Shown here piece after piece: positions 42,561-56,100 of a stretch of 64,000 nt of DNA. The notes below the pieces were generated by a model. That model did no database searches, was not told the origin of the DNA, and was given only the letters and a program-made list of their open reading frames with translations. Position numbers and translations under genes: made by a program. Source of the stretch: Phytophthora colocasiae (Eukaryota > Oomycota > Peronosporomycetes > Peronosporales > Peronosporaceae); NCBI GenBank assembly GCA_018806915.1, contig JAGKQI010000075.1, positions 620,001 through 684,000 of the forward strand, written 5' to 3'. The stretch's first letter is position 1. Every line of letters begins with the position of its first letter.

Positions 42561-43207
42561 CTATTGCTGAAGTTCTGGTTGCACCATTTGTCCATCGAAA
42601 CTTTCATCGAGCCGCTCGTTCCGATGGAGACGTACATTCCGCTGGAGGACGGAGCCAATGTATGCAGCTGGAGCTTCCGGTGTCGCTGTGGGGGTCTTCG
42701 TCGTCGAGTTTGTGGAATTGCTTTCGTTGTCACCCGAGCTCCCACTCAGTGTGATATCTGCGCAGTTGTTAAAAAGCTCGTGCGAGTCTAAGTGCGTGGC
42801 TTCCCAGTAGAACGCAAGGACGCAATGCTCCGGACTGCATGGAAGACCCGACTTAGGTACATCGATACTCATTTCCGCTGGGATCGGGGCATCGCCCTTG
42901 TTACCAGGTCCAGGGTGCAATGAACGCATACAGTCGTCAAGTTGGCCAATTTGTAGCTTGTCAGTCGGATCGTCCGGGTTTACCAGGTTAACCGTGCACG
43001 GACCAATGTATTTGGCTCCGTCATTCGCACGCATCTCAATTTTACTTTTGGCCTTGTGTCGGGTTTATTATTGAGGCAGTCGCCACCCGGACGCATTGCA
43101 AGGGGCCAACCGAAGCTGCTGTCGATGTCGAGTCCCATGGTTCGAATCTCGCGAGACTCTGGCTTGATCATTCCACCGTGCCCAAATGCGTACGAGTCGG
43201 GTAGCAT
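42561..43207 (-). pseudogene. AA16-like lytic polysaccharide monooxygenase remnant
   Basis: The first frame (43207 down) reads LPDSYAFGHGGMIKPESR, typical of the end of a signal peptide followed by a mature N-terminal His, as in LPMOs. After a single-base frame break at about 43040 it continues MRANDGAKYIGPCTVNLVNP, ..., CVLAFYWEATHLDSHELFNN and CADITLSG, matching the C-terminal CVL.WYW ... CADF/CADI signature of AA15/AA16-type enzymes. A Ser/Thr-rich tail follows. The signal peptide is truncated by an upstream TGA and no exon 1 is visible. A copper enzyme that oxidises polysaccharides is the ancestral function. As it stands it is broken unless the frame break is an assembly error. Confidence 0.65.
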
Positions 43208-43957
43208 TCAACGAAATCGTGTTGCTCACTAAGTCACATGTACGTGTATTAGACGGCTACTCATTAGCCAGAAGCTAGGCTGCAATGATTCGCTAGTGCG
43301 TTCAGAACTCGCGGTGTTCTCATCAGAGTCGGTTGTTTAATAACTTGTGCCAAAACTCCACCAGCAGCAGCAACATAGACGCATGACCACAAGGTGCGAG
43401 AAGAAGTAAGCCACCAGCAGGCATTAACGCAGGCATTAATTAACAACTGGGTGCCAGTGTTGTGTCAAGTAATTCTATCTACTTTCGCATTACGCGTGAT
43501 CACATTACGCGTGAGCTAGTCATCATGAGCCAGTCAACGCTGAACCCTCGCAGCAGACACGCAACTTCGTATTCAGGACGATGGTCTCCCACAAGAACAA
43601 GCGAGAAGGTTGAGTAAGATCTGGAAAGCCATCGTCATCAACGTCAAGGACAACCCTGGCGTTTTCCGACGGTGTTGTGAACCTACTCAAGAAGGCAGAC
43701 TTCATTACGGGAACATCGAAGAAGATTAAGGAGAAGGATACTGCAGGGAAGGTCAAGGACAAAGTTACGGCAACTAAGATACTTGACCAAGCAACTCTGT
43801 GTTCAAACAACATCAGGACACTACGCCACAACAAATATCACACACACACACACAAACTCAAACTAACCATACACGTTGGTCTCGATCGCATCTTCCTCCG
43901 TGGAGGAGGGCACCCAACACTTCGATCGTGCCAGTGCGCCGCATAAAACCTTGCCAT
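43208..43957. other. Intergenic, no confident gene
   Basis: Contains a short CA microsatellite (about 43839-43854) and low-scoring ORFs. A lysine-rich plus ORF (43677-43946) shows no family features. Confidence 0.4.
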
Positions 43958-46221
43958 TTACACCCATTGTTGCGGGTGGTGCCAGAAGACCAGGCTGTGA
44001 CCCGGGTGACGCTTGAAGAACTGAATCGGCTCGATCTTGTCCTCCACGTTCCTGTGAACGTACATGGCGAGACAACCGGGGTGGTTATCTCGTCGGGAAG
44101 GCAAGAACCCTACTGTTTTCTTGCGGTCGTACACGCTTTGCAAGTAGAACTTGGACGTCGACGTCACCGGTGTGCGATCGGGCACTCCAGTAATAATAAA
44201 CTTGGCTCGCACGTCGAATTTGTTGCTGAAGGTCAGCTTCTTGGACATTTTCTGCATACGCAGCACTGTGCCGTCGGTGCGCGCGAATGAGACGCAATCT
44301 CCACCACGGAGCAACCCGTCCGTGGTGTGTCCGATGATACGAAGTGTATCGCCATCCTCAAGGGGGTCATACGGCTGCACAGTGTAGCACCGAACGCGAC
44401 GTGAAAATGGATTCTTGTGACCACCCCGTCGCTTCGGGTGGCCCTGGACTTGGGTGATCTGGCCGGTTGTAGTCTTAAACGCCAGGTGAAGCTCCTGTCC
44501 GTGATACATTGGCACAGAAGCAGCCTCGTCCGTGTGTGGGTGGGCAGCCGAAGCAGTAGTTGCATCAGCATGGCTTCCATCGGGCACCGTAGCCTTGCGC
44601 GGACGGATAACTTGACTTAGCATTCGTGGCGGTGAGCTTAGACCCCGGATGTTTCTTGCCGAGCCGCCAACTCTTTTAGGTACTTCAGTGGTGCGAAATC
44701 TCGGAACACGGCGCTTACGAAGAGAAGCCTCGAAGTTGGCCATGGCCTGGTCTCGAGTCTGTCGGATGCTGTCAATGTCCACCGAGTGGTTGGTTGGATC
44801 CTCTCCGTAGTCGTCGGTCGTGGCGCTACTGGTGTCGTCGTCATCAATCTCGCTTTCACTCCCACCTTCATCATCGCTGCTCTCCAGAACGAGGGGCGAA
44901 CGGCTTCTCTGTTGGTTCTGGTTGTGGAGTAGCACGTCGCGTATGTGCGACGGGATCGGAGGCGTCTCGTATTCCGTCGGCAGCATGTCGAGCGTAAGCC
45001 CCGCCGGGATCGGCGGTGTTCCAGCCATCAAGCTGGCCACGTCCTCAAATGTCGGTCGCGTGATTTCATCGCTGCCATCCGTGTCTACATCCAGGAACGA
45101 GTTGGCCAGATCTAGCATTGGCGGAGGAGTTAAAAGCGGCGGTGGAGTGTCCATTAGGTCCGGTGTCGAGGACGCGCTGGTGGTAGAGGATGACGTCGCC
45201 TTGTTGGATCCTGCGTCGTTCGACTGCTCCGTCCAGCGCATCGTCATGCGTGACAACGGGTTCAGAATGTTCGACAGGCGCGATGAGGTTGACATCGAAG
45301 ACGTCGTGTGCGCGCGGCGCCGCGACGACGGAATCGGTTCATCTTCGCTGAGAACGGCAATATCGGCCGCGTCATCTTCCTGCACTTCAGTCACGTCGTC
45401 GTATACAGCGGCAGCGTACGACTTGTAGGGCGGCACTGGCGGCGGTGCTCGCTTATACGGTCGGTTCCGTAGGGAAGCGAGGCCTTCGTCGCCGACAGTC
45501 TGTCTGCGCATCCGAGGTGGTGACGCCTTCACGCTAGCCGGGTGCACCGTCACCTTGCAATACTTAGGGTCCAAGCCCATGGTTATCAGTAGATATCGGA
45601 GAGTCGATGTTGGACGAGCCTCGAGCACGTCAAGGTTGGTCTCAGTAGCTGTCGGACAGATCTCCCCTTTCGCGGTGCCAAGCCGGCAGAGTCCTGTGTA
45701 GCACGCGTTAAGTTGGAATGTAACTCTGGCCGAGTGGCAGCTACGCAATCGTTCCCGATGGCGACAGACGCGTCATGGAGGAGAGCCTCTCCTCTCCGAG
45801 AGACGAGCACCCGGTCGACAGGCGGGGGCGGGGTGGCAAGCATGTCATCCGACTGGGCTTCACTATTCTCGACTCCAGGTGGCGTGTGGCGTGACCTGCA
45901 CCTAGCCAGATGGGATCTGTATGCTGGCCATGAACCTTCCGTTGCCTTTACTTTTGTGAGTGAGCGGTGTAACATCTTGATGGTGTTGATGATGGTCGCT
46001 AATGATGGTCGCACTACTTGGTAGTCTCCGCTAAAGATTTGCGTACGCTGGACCAGCATGCACTTTGGCGCTGTAGACCACACATATGGGCAGGCTGTTG
46101 AGGAAGAAATCGTGGTCATAGGGACTATATTTCGGTGAACATGGCCACCTACAGCCAGCTCCGATGGCCACGGGATAGTCACCCGCACGAGGCCTCTTAT
46201 CCCCGCGTCTTGTCCGCACAA
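43958..46221 (-). pseudogene. Large unknown protein, one frameshift, 5' end next to Helitron
   Basis: Two overlapping minus frames (46221 to about 45730, then to 43958) join into about 750 residues with one frameshift near 45730. The N-terminal part has NTIKMLHRSLTKVKATEGSW. The middle is acidic and Ser/Pro-rich, probably disordered, with DSIRQTRDQAMANFEASLRK. The C-terminal 200 residues look folded (DTLRIIGHTTDGLLRGGDCV, FARTDGTVLRMQKMSKKLTF, VRAKFIITGVPDRTPV). I do not recognise the family; no transposase, kinase or helicase motif is visible. The first codons lie 25 bp from the 3' end of the Helitron at 46247, so the original start may have been lost to that insertion. Confidence 0.55.
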
Positions 46222-46380
46222 TTGCTTCTCTGCATACAGACAGACACTAGCGCTCTGGGCGCCCGCTACGCGGGCGCGTGGGCATAGTTGGTCCCAGTAG
46301 TTTGGGTAAGGTTCATAAAGACCAGTGAAGTTGAAAATATTACATGAAAGTAAGAGATTTTATTCAAAAGAAATATGAAC

Positions 46381-49300
46381 TTAGAACTCGAAGATCTCCC
46401 GATAGACAATGTTCTTGGTGTGTACGTTCCCGTCTTCGTCGATCGCTTCCGGGTCCACGGCTATCTTGATCGCCTTCCTTGAAGTTACCCTCGACAACGC
46501 GACATACAGCTGTCCATGCGCGAACACAGGGGACTCGAGGTAGATCCCTACGTGGTGGATAGACTGTCCTTGGGCCTTGTTGATCGTCATCGCGAATGCC
46601 GGAACCACAGGAAACTGTTTTCGCCGAAGCTTGAACGGGAATTCCTTGTCGTCGTCTTCATTGTAGAAGATGATGCGCGGAATGAATACTCGCTTTCCCT
46701 TGAACGGCCCAGTCATAATCGTAGCTTCAATGCTTCGCTCACGCAGTGACACCACTCGGAGTCGTGTTCCGTTACACAACCCTGCGTCGCTGTTCAGGTT
46801 GCGAATCATAATGATCGGAGTTCCAACTTTCAATACAATTCGGTGTGGTGGAATTCCAGAGAAATTCAGAGAGTTCAAGAACTCTGGCTCAAACATGTTT
46901 GGATCCGCTACACCTTCAAGACTGTCAACAGAGAGGTACTCTTTTGTTTCTCCCGATAGACGTTCCGAGACCATGTCGTTGATTCGCCTCACACTTGTGT
47001 TCGTTGGTGCCAAAATGGCTCGTTCAACGAAGTAGTCATCCGGAAGATTGTCGTCACCAACACCAGGATACACTGCATCAATAAGCGCATTGACATTGCG
47101 CTTCCGCCTGTTCTCATCCGGATCATCAACATCTTGATCAGCAGATGTTTCCATTGGCGGTAGAAGATTGAAGTTTGGAGGTGCTTCCATGTCTTCGTTC
47201 TCTTTGGTTTCTTCGTCATCCCATCGATCTTCCCCTCGTGTGCCTGGTATAATGCACATGTCAAGTGGAAGACATATGTCGTTCTCACTGATATCGGAGT
47301 TCACTGGATATCGACCTTCCCCAATCTGAAGCAAGAAGTCGGAAAACTCTGCCAATTCAGCGGCGCTTGCTGGGTCTGGAGCCGTCTGAACACGCATATT
47401 CTCCGTCAGACGCACTTGTCGTAAAATGGCTCCACAGTGCGGAAGACTTGAAGCAAGCATCCAGCGTTTCTGCCCGAGTAGCATCCTTCAACACAGGCAG
47501 GATCTGTCGATGGTCTCCACTGAAAACCATGACCTTGCCTCCGAATGGCTCCAACTCGTTCTTCATAATATCCCGGAACGACCGATCCACAGCTTCGAAG
47601 CACGCTCGATTCATCATAGGAGCTTCATCCCAGATGATTAAACTTGCCTTGCGGATCAGTTCTGCCTTCTGGCTCTGCCAAGACAGACTACATGTCAAAA
47701 ACTCGGACAGTTTAAGCGGAATCCGAAACGTAGAATGTGCCGTGTGTCCTCCTGTCAATAACGTCGCTGCGATTCCACTGGAAGCCACTGCTATCGCCAC
47801 CTTTCTCTGTAGACGGACATGAGCAAGTATCTGCTCCAGCAAGAACGATTTACCAGTTCCACCCGGACCGTCCACAAAAAACAGCTTCTGTCCACCGACT
47901 GGGCGGTTTACAGCTTCGATGACTTGGTCAAAAATGTCTTTCTGGTTCTGGTTCATCTGATCCGCAAGCGTCGCAGTTCTCTCAAGGTCGTCCGGTTCGT
48001 ACGCGGCTACCTCCGCAATGCGACGATATCCATAGGATCAGCAGACTGGCGTGCGACTTCATCAGAAACGTCGCTGTACGTTTCGAGACCAGGAAGTCCA
48101 TACATACGCAGCGTTTTCCCGTTCGAAATCAAATAGTCCGCCAGCCACATCAGGCACTTGTACTCTGCCATGCGCAAGCTGACTTCTTCGTCACGGTCAA
48201 TGTTGTTTTGTGCGTCTCTTCCCTGGATGGATCTGAAAAAGTCTTCTGACAAATCCTTCTTAAACCGATCCCACAGAGCAGCGGCATGGTCGGGTAGCGA
48301 GTAAACCAAAATGATTCCCAAAAGTTGGCGCAAAGCGGATGGCATCTTATACGAAACTGCTTCCGCTAAGCATTCTTCCCACTCTTGATCATTCTCCAGG
48401 TACCCAGCAGCCAGTGCTGCGTCGTGAAAGGTATCGTACACCACTCCATTCACTGTGCGAATATCTTCGAATGATTGGGGTGATCGCCGATGGCACAGTA
48501 GAAGTCTAAGGTAAAACCGCTCTGGGTCTTGTGGCGAGACGTGCACCAATCTACCCAGTGAAGCAACGTATCTTCTGTACGGTACCCAATACTTCAAACG
48601 ATCATCCCACCTGTACTTCACCGGCACATCCTTGTACAACAAATCAGCGGTCCCTTCTGGGTCTTGCATGCACAGGTTGAAAAACGCTGTCAATTTCGTT
48701 CGATCTCCTCGCCGGACCAAATTCTGAAGCTGTGGAGTCGTTGCATGATCTCGATACGTGACCAGACTCATTCCTTCCAGGTGGATAGGAAGAGTCACAA
48801 CGGCATGTGATGAAGCTTGTGTGGGAAATCCGAACAGCCGCATGCAAGCCTCTACCGGAGAAATATAACGACCCAGTAAGTACTGGAGAATCTCGTTTGC
48901 CTGAATCTCCTCTCCTTCAATAGTGATCGTCGTCATATCCGAACCCTTGTAGACATACTTGTAGATGTACTTCACCGCCTTGTTTGTAGCGCATACTTCC
49001 ACGTTGATGTGACAGTCATATTTCTGCGATAGGAATGGGTTGTAAGGTACGACCCACTGGTTGATCTTTGCGTTATCCCACACCTTCCCCTTGTGCCTCA
49101 GAATTCCTTCAGGACGACGACGTCTCTTGTACGTAGGATACTTATCCTCAGCCATTATCGTTTCTTCTGCGAACTGTTTGGGAATTTCTTGGAGCATTTA
49201 CCGTTCTTCATGCAGGGACAGTTGGGATTTTGTTGCCCACAGGGACCGTGCAAACATATTTGAAATGACAGTTTCATAGAGCTCAGGGTGTGTCTCCTTG

Positions 49301-51736
49301 TCTGGTAGCTCGGCTGACGTCAACCGGTCGACATCCTCCGCCGTTGTGGGTTTGTCTTCCGGTCGCATAATCAGCAGGATATGGGCGTGTGGTAGACCAC
49401 GTTTCTGGTATTCCACCACGTGAACTCCGGGCAGCTACAATACCCAGTAGGCCTTCGTCGAGGTCCTTGTTGAGGGCCTTCAGCTTCTGCATGAACACAC
49501 GCGCAACAATGTCCGGTCGATCAGATGCCTTCTCTCCAGGTCTAAGATTTTCCTTGATTTCAGGCCAGTTCGGGTTACACGTCATGGTGATGAACAGATT
49601 GGGTGCACCCGTCTCTCGGACTATAGCCATTGCATCCAGGAAACGCTGGTACATGTAGCGCGGGCCTCCCGTAAAGGTTGGAGGTATAATAACCTTGCGA
49701 CCGATGTTTTCTGCTTCAGGTTCTGCTGGGTCTACCCCTGTGTCCCCTGGCTGTCGTGTAGTAGCCGTAGACCTACGTTGTGCCACTTCTTCATTTGCAG
49801 CCACTCTGTGTACATCGACAGATTCGTTCCGCAGGGCATCGGTGAGACCTTGCAGTGTTTCCAATCTGTACTGAAGTTGGTTCTTTTCTATGAACCGCAG
49901 GCGTTCTTGCTCACACTTGGCCCATTGGTCCACACAATACTGCTGTGTCAGGCGACCTCCTCGGAGAATGAGAGAATTGCTCGCAGTGCGGTCATGAAGA
50001 ACATACGATTCGTACTCTCGGAGTGACATCGTCCGTGGATTCCCGTTTCTGTCCAGGGGGTCGCCCACATAAGGAAGATCATATGTCCACCCTGGCTCTC
50101 CGTACGGAAACAGGAGAGGGTATTGAAGTGGATCGTAGCTCTCGCTCGTTTCATAAATTCGTTTGAACCCTCCCTGACGGGTGTTCAAAATGATATCTCT
50201 GTGCTCGGCCGCAGCTCGATCAATAATGATAGCTGCCACTTCGGATGCAGTGGGTACATTGTGGGTACCCGGATTTGTGTTTCGCGCCACATGCAATCGA
50301 AGCCGAAGGTCCTCATCGTGAGGGAGAAACTCATTGAGACGCAGTGCAGGGTTATCACCAGGTCTTGCTTCACCAGCAGCTAATTCCCGTGCAAACTGCT
50401 CCACGGCTGCTTGGTACGCCGGTCCAGCACGATCAATCAACAGTCTGCGAGCGTTTAGAAACTGTCGTGTGTACCGGTTGTGGGCTGTCATCACCTGATC
50501 GATTGTTCCCAGTATGGCCGGGTCCAGTCCATCTGTCATCCCCATACGGCTTGCTACGCGTGCTTCCATATCCGGATCATTAATGTATACTTGCGCAAAC
50601 ATCGGTCGCCGGTTCGGTGGTGGTAGCAATGCTCCCATGCGATGACAGACAGATCCCTGTACGCGGAAGTTGTATACACCACTTCGAGTTACCCTCTCAT
50701 CGACGTTGAGAGAGCGGGTACGTGAGGATCCCATTGAGGTGAACGCGAAGACGTTGTTGTATGCGCGGATCGATTGCTTAAATCTCGGGTTGCCAAACAG
50801 TGTGTTAAGTTCAGCTGGAGCTTCGCGACTGGGAGGAACATCCACCAATCCCTTACGACAACAATTTCCTTCGCTTTCATCCGGAAATTTCCAAGCGCCG
50901 CAGTGCTGACACACTCGCTCGTGCTCCAGGGTATCGTCCGTGTACCGGGTGAAATAATGGCGACCGCCAGGAATGATAGCGGGATCGAACTCTTCGTAGT
51001 ACGCAAGCCCTTTTTGGTACTTTCGAGACCGGCGTTGAAATCGGACTTCCTCTCTTCGACGATCAAGATCTTCCTCCGTCATAGCCGCTCGTGTCGCTCG
51101 TCGAGCGGTGGCGTCTTGATCACGTACAGTCTGACGCTCTTCCTCCGTCATGGCATCTCTTGTCGCTCGTCGAACAGCGGTGTCTTCTTCTAATTCACCG
51201 GGATTCATTAGCGCTCGCCGAGCTCTCACATGTTCGGCATCTTGTTGCCGATCTCGATCTATTTGCGACTCCGATCGGTTCGCCCTTGCCCGACGTTTCC
51301 TCTCCGCATCTGCCGCACGAACGCGAGCTAATTGAGACGGTGTCATATTGGCTCGGGAACGCCTGGCTGTTGAACTAAGTCGTGGCTCTTGTTGATTATT
51401 TGTTGCAGGTTCCATACCTACTGCAAACCCAGAGTCGGCAGGTCGAGGAGGTTCTGCAACTGCGATTGAAGCACTTGCCACCGTCGCATTTTGTTCCGAC
51501 CCAATATCAACAGCCTGCAGCGCGCTGACAACGGCCGGAATGGAGTCTGCATTCTCCTGTTCTCTCGTCTCAGACTGCTGCTTTCTAAACCGGATCAAAG
51601 CTGCACTGAGGGTCTTCATCCGTCGTCGCTTTGCAGCAGGTTCTTCGTGACCTTCTGGCGCGCGATAAGCTGCTTTGATTTCTTCTTCGCTTCCATACTT
51701 GCGCTTTCTCCCATCGTTCCTACAAACACTTAACAC
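46381..51736 (-). pseudogene. Helitron copy 1 RepHel (rolling-circle Rep plus Pif1 helicase)
   Basis: N-terminal basic/helical repeats (RRATRDAMTEEERQTVRDQD), a CX2C ... CC zinc-like motif (CQHCGAWKF), then the helitron_like_N region (YPLLFPYGEPGW). Rep: LFITMTCNPNWPEI, the HUH motif in GLPHAHILL and two tyrosines in KYIYKYVYKG. Pif1 helicase: VDGPGGTGKSFLLEQ (Walker A), LIIWDEAPM (Walker B), VFSGDHRQILPVL, and C-terminal FAMTINKAQGQS and LYVALSRVTS. Frame breaks near 49422 (extra base relative to copies 2 and 3), 49255, 49170, 48020 and 47425 split it. The plausible start is uncertain: the open frame at 51736 lacks a clear ATG and may follow an intron acceptor. Confidence 0.88.
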
Positions 51737-52988
51737 AAACCTACGTTAGTCTACACTCTTACTTTCTTCATTGTCTACTTCTTCACGCTTCTTTTTGTGC
51801 TTGAAAAAAACGTGCGGTAAGCGGTTCCAGATGCCGCGGCAAAAAGATTTCCTTTTTCCCGAAGTAGAAGGTCTCAGTTCGCCGCTAAACAAAAGGTAAG
51901 CCATAAGCCCTCAAGTCACTGTCCCCAATGACTCGGCAGGTCCGCGACCATGCCACGTGGCTGTCCGCACGCGCCCTGTCGCGGACTCGAAGCACGGGCC
52001 TGGGGTCACCCCCAAAACCAACGTGCCGGTCCCATACACGACCACTCTCCGAGGATAAGGCAGGCGGCCCGGCTAAGCCGGCTCTTCTCGCCACATGGAT
52101 CTGCCTCAGCGCCTCGGCGGGGTATGAGACTTCCCATGCTGCTGGCGGGCAAACATGGGCGCCTCAGGGTCGCGGCTCCGGAGAGCAAAGGTGCGACAGG
52201 ACTAAACCTTAGTACGTGCAACGGGGTCCAGCTGCAACCTCCTTATCGCCCTCGTGTCCTGGAATTGTGCCTCCGGGGGTAGAAATCCCCGCCTCGGAAC
52301 GACACGTTTTGCCAGAGAGGAACGAAACTGTGACTCTACTGTAACGTTTGCTTCGAGAGGGTCGTCCTGGCAACTCTGGGCAGGGAATGGGCTCCTCTGG
52401 GGGCTGGCTAGGCCGCATCAGTATGGCCGTCTTAGGATGCCCATCCCTCCGTGCAGTGGTGGATATCTCACCCAATGCACGGCTCCGGTTTCCCTCTCTA
52501 ACGCGCACAGTAAGTCTTGGTTGCCCCAGAAGGTACCAGTTCTCCCAACAGGCGGAACTCCCGAAGCCGTAAAGACTTTATTAATACTTTAATATTCTAT
52601 GTGGCTACACCTACCTACCTTCTCTGCGGCGCTCGCTTCCTCTAAGCTGCTGTAGAGCCCGCGCCGTTCGCGCTCCAAGTGTCGTCGCCGGCGCCGATGT
52701 TGAAATGAGCGAAAATGTGAATCGAAACAATTCGATTAGGTTCGAAAAATTCGATTAAGTTCGAGAACGTTCCAGATAAGTCCGAATAATTACGTGGACA
52801 GTGCTAGTTTTGTAATTTCTGGAAAGAAGTTTCCAGTCAATAAGGTAGGTGCAGCTGCTTTGATGGGAGGAAAATGTATAGAAATGTATCGAGACGCGCA
52901 CCAAAAAAGATGCCACTCGAAAGGCTCAGGCCGGTGGAAAGGGGCGTGACCGACGGACAGACACGTTATGATCTTACTGGGAGGTAGA
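51737..52988. other. Helitron 5' noncoding region, copy 1
   Basis: 1.25 kb, GC-rich, conserved in copies 2 and 3. No protein domain is recognised in any frame. It contains a short palindrome (CCGGCT/AGCCGG near 52070) and, near the terminus, TTCGA-rich sequence (52720-52770). It may hold the promoter and the Rep 5' recognition region. Confidence 0.5.
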
Positions 52989-53122
52989 CTAGCGCTCTGG
53001 GCGCCCGCTACGCGGGCGCGTGGGCATAGTTGGTCCCAGTAGTTTGGGTAAGGTTCATAAAGACCAGTGAAGTTGAAAATATTACATGAAAGTAAGAGAT
53101 TTTATTCAAAAGAAATATGAAC

Positions 53123-56100
53123 TTAGAACTCGAAGATCTCCCGATAGACAATGTTCTTGGTGTGTACGTTCCCGTCTTCGTCGATCGCTTCCGGGTCCAC
53201 GGCTATCTTGATCGCCTTCCTTGAAGTTACCCTCGACAACGCGACATACAGCTGTCCATGCGCGAACACAGGGGACTCGAGGTAGATCCCTACGTGGTGG
53301 ATAGACTGTCCTTGGGCCTTGTTGATCGTCATCGCGAATGCCGGAACCACAGGAAACTGTTTTCGCCGAAGCTTGAACGGGAATTCCTTGTCGTCGTCTT
53401 CATTGTAGAAGATGATGCGCGGAATGAATACTCGCTTTCCCTTGAACGGCCCAGTCATAATCGTAGCTTCAATGCTTCGCTCACGCAGTGACACCACTCG
53501 GAGTCGTGTTCCGTTACACAACCCTGCGTCGCTGTTCAGGTTGCGAATCATAATGATCGGAGTTCCAACTTTCCAATACAATTCGGTGTGGGTGGAATTC
53601 CAGAGAAATTCAGAGAGTTCAAGAACTCTGGCTCAAACATGTTTGGATCCGCTACACCTTCAAGACTGTCAACAGAGAGGTACTCTTTTGTTTCTCCCGA
53701 TAGACGTTCCGAGACCATGTCGTTGATTCGCCTCACACTTGTGTTCGTTGGTGCCAAAATGGCTCGTTCAACGAAGTAGTCATCCGGAAAGATTGTCGTC
53801 ACCAACACCAGGATACACTGCATCAATAAGCGCATTGACATTGCGCTTCCGCCTGTTCTCATCCGGATCATCAACATCTTGATCAGCAGATGTTTCCATT
53901 GGCGGTAGAAGATTGAAGTTTGGAGGTGCTTCCATGTCTTCGTTCTCTTTGGTTTCTTCGTCATCCCCATCGATCTTCCCCTCGTGTGCCTGGTATAATG
54001 CACATGTCAAGTGGAAGACATATGTCGTTCTCACTGATATCGGAGTTCACTGGATATCGACCTTCCCCAATCTGAAGCAAGAAGTCGGAAAACTCTGCCA
54101 ATTCAGCGGCGCTTGCTGGGTCTGGAGCCGTCTGAACACGCATATTCTCCGTCAGACGCACTTGTCGTAAATGGCTCCACAGTGCGGAAGACTTGAAGCA
54201 AGCATCCAGCGTTTCTGCCCGAAGTAGCATCCTTCAACACAGGCAGGATCTGTCGATGGTCTCCACTGAAAACCATGACCTTGCCTCCGAATGGCTCCAA
54301 CTCGTTCTTCATAATATCCCGGAACGACCGATCCACAGCTTCGAAGCACGCTCGATTCATCATAGGAGCTTCATCCCAGATGATTAAACTTGCCTTGCGG
54401 ATCAGTTCTGCCTTCTGGCTCTGCCAAGACAGACTACATGTCGAAAACTCGGACAGTTTAAGCGGAATCGAAACGTAGGAATGTGCCGTGTGTCCTCCTG
54501 TCAATAACGTCGCTGCGATTCCACTGGAAGCCACTGCTATCGCCACCTTTCTCTGTAGACGGACATGAGCAAGTATCTGCTCCAGCAAGAACGATTTACC
54601 AGTTCCACCCGGACCGTCCACAAAAAACAGCTTCTGTCCACCGACTGGGCGGTTTACAGCTTCGATGACTTGGTCAAAAATGTCTTTCTGGTTCTGGTTC
54701 ATCTGATCCGCAAGCGTCGCAGTTCTCTCAAGGTCGTCCGGTTCGTACGCGGCTACCTCCTGTGCGACGATATCCATAGGATCAGCAGACTGGCGTGCGA
54801 CTTCATCAGAAACGTCGCTGTACGTTTCGAGACCAGGAAGTCCATACATACGCAGCGTTTTTCCGTTCGAAATCAAATAGTCCGCCAGCCACATCAGGCA
54901 CTTGTACTCTGCCATGCGCAAGCTGACTTCTTCGTCACGGTCAATGTTGTTTTGTGCGTCTCTTCCCTGGATGGATCTGAAAAAGTCTTCTGACAAATCC
55001 TTCTTAAACCGATCCCACAGAGCAGCGGCATGGTCGGGTAGCGAGTAAACCAAAATGATTCCCAAAAGTTGGCGCAAAGCGGATGGCATCTTATACGAAA
55101 CTGCCTCCGCTAAGCATTCTTCCCACTCTTGATCATTCTCCAGGTACCCAGCAGCCAGTGCTGCGTCGTGAAAGGTATCGTACACCACTCCATTCACTGT
55201 GCGAATATCTTCGAATGATTGGGGTGATCGCCGATGGCACAGTAGAAGTCTAAGGTAAAACCGCTCTGGGTCTTGTGGCGAGACGTGCACCAATCTACCC
55301 AGTGAAGCAACGTATCTTCTGTACGGTACCCAATACTTCAAACGATCATCCCACCTGTACTTCACCGGCACATCCTTGTACAACAAATCAGCGGTCCCTT
55401 CTGGGTCTTGCATGCACAGGTTGAAAAACGCTGTCAATTTCGTTCGATCTCCTCGCCGGACCAAATTCTGAAGCTGTGGAGTCGTTGCATGATCTCGATA
55501 CGTGACCAGACTCATTCCTTCCAGGTGGATAGGAAGAGTCACAACGGCATGTGATGAAGCTTGTGTGGGAAATCCGAACAGCCGCATGCAAGCCTCTACC
55601 GGAGAAATATAACGACCCAGTAAGTACTGGAGAATCTCGTTTGCCTGAATCTCCTCTCCTTCAATAGTGATCGTCGTCATATCCGAACCCTTGTAGACAT
55701 ACTTGTAGATGTACTTCACCGCCTTGTTTGTAGCGCATACTTCCACGTTGATGTGACAGTCATATTTCTGCGATAGGAATGGGTTGTAAGGTACGACCCA
55801 CTGGTTGATCTGTGCGTTATCCCACACCTTCCCTTGTGCCTCAGAATTCCTTCAGGACGACGACGTCTCTTGTACGTAGGATACTTATCCTCAGCCATTA
55901 TCGTTTCTTCTGCGAACTGTTTGGGAATTTCTTGGAGCATTTACCGTTCTTCATGCAGGGACAGTTGGGATTTTGTTGCCCACAGGGACCGTGCAACATA
56001 TTTGAAATGACAGTTTCATAGAGCTCAGGGTGTGTCTCCTTGTCTGGTAGCTCGGCTGACGTCAACCGGTCGACATCCTCCGCCGTTGTGGGTTTGTCTT

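Larger units (their letters stand above)
46247..52988 (-). mobile_element. Helitron copy 1
   Basis: 6742 bp. The 5' terminus (minus) TCTACCTCCC is at 52988-52979. The 3' terminus CTAG is at 46250-46247, preceded by the 8-bp hairpin GCGCCCGC/GCGGGCGC (46259-46277), and the next base on that strand is T (46246), as expected for Helitron insertion between A and T. No terminal inverted repeats, no target duplication. It encodes a Rep/helicase protein. Confidence 0.92.

Noticed and set aside
46516..47035. Plus ORFs inside Helitron helicase regions
   Set aside because: Antisense shadows of the conserved Pif1 frame.
51885..52592. ORFs on both strands of the Helitron 5' region
   Set aside because: No domains, frames shift between copies 1, 2 and 3, so not maintained as protein.
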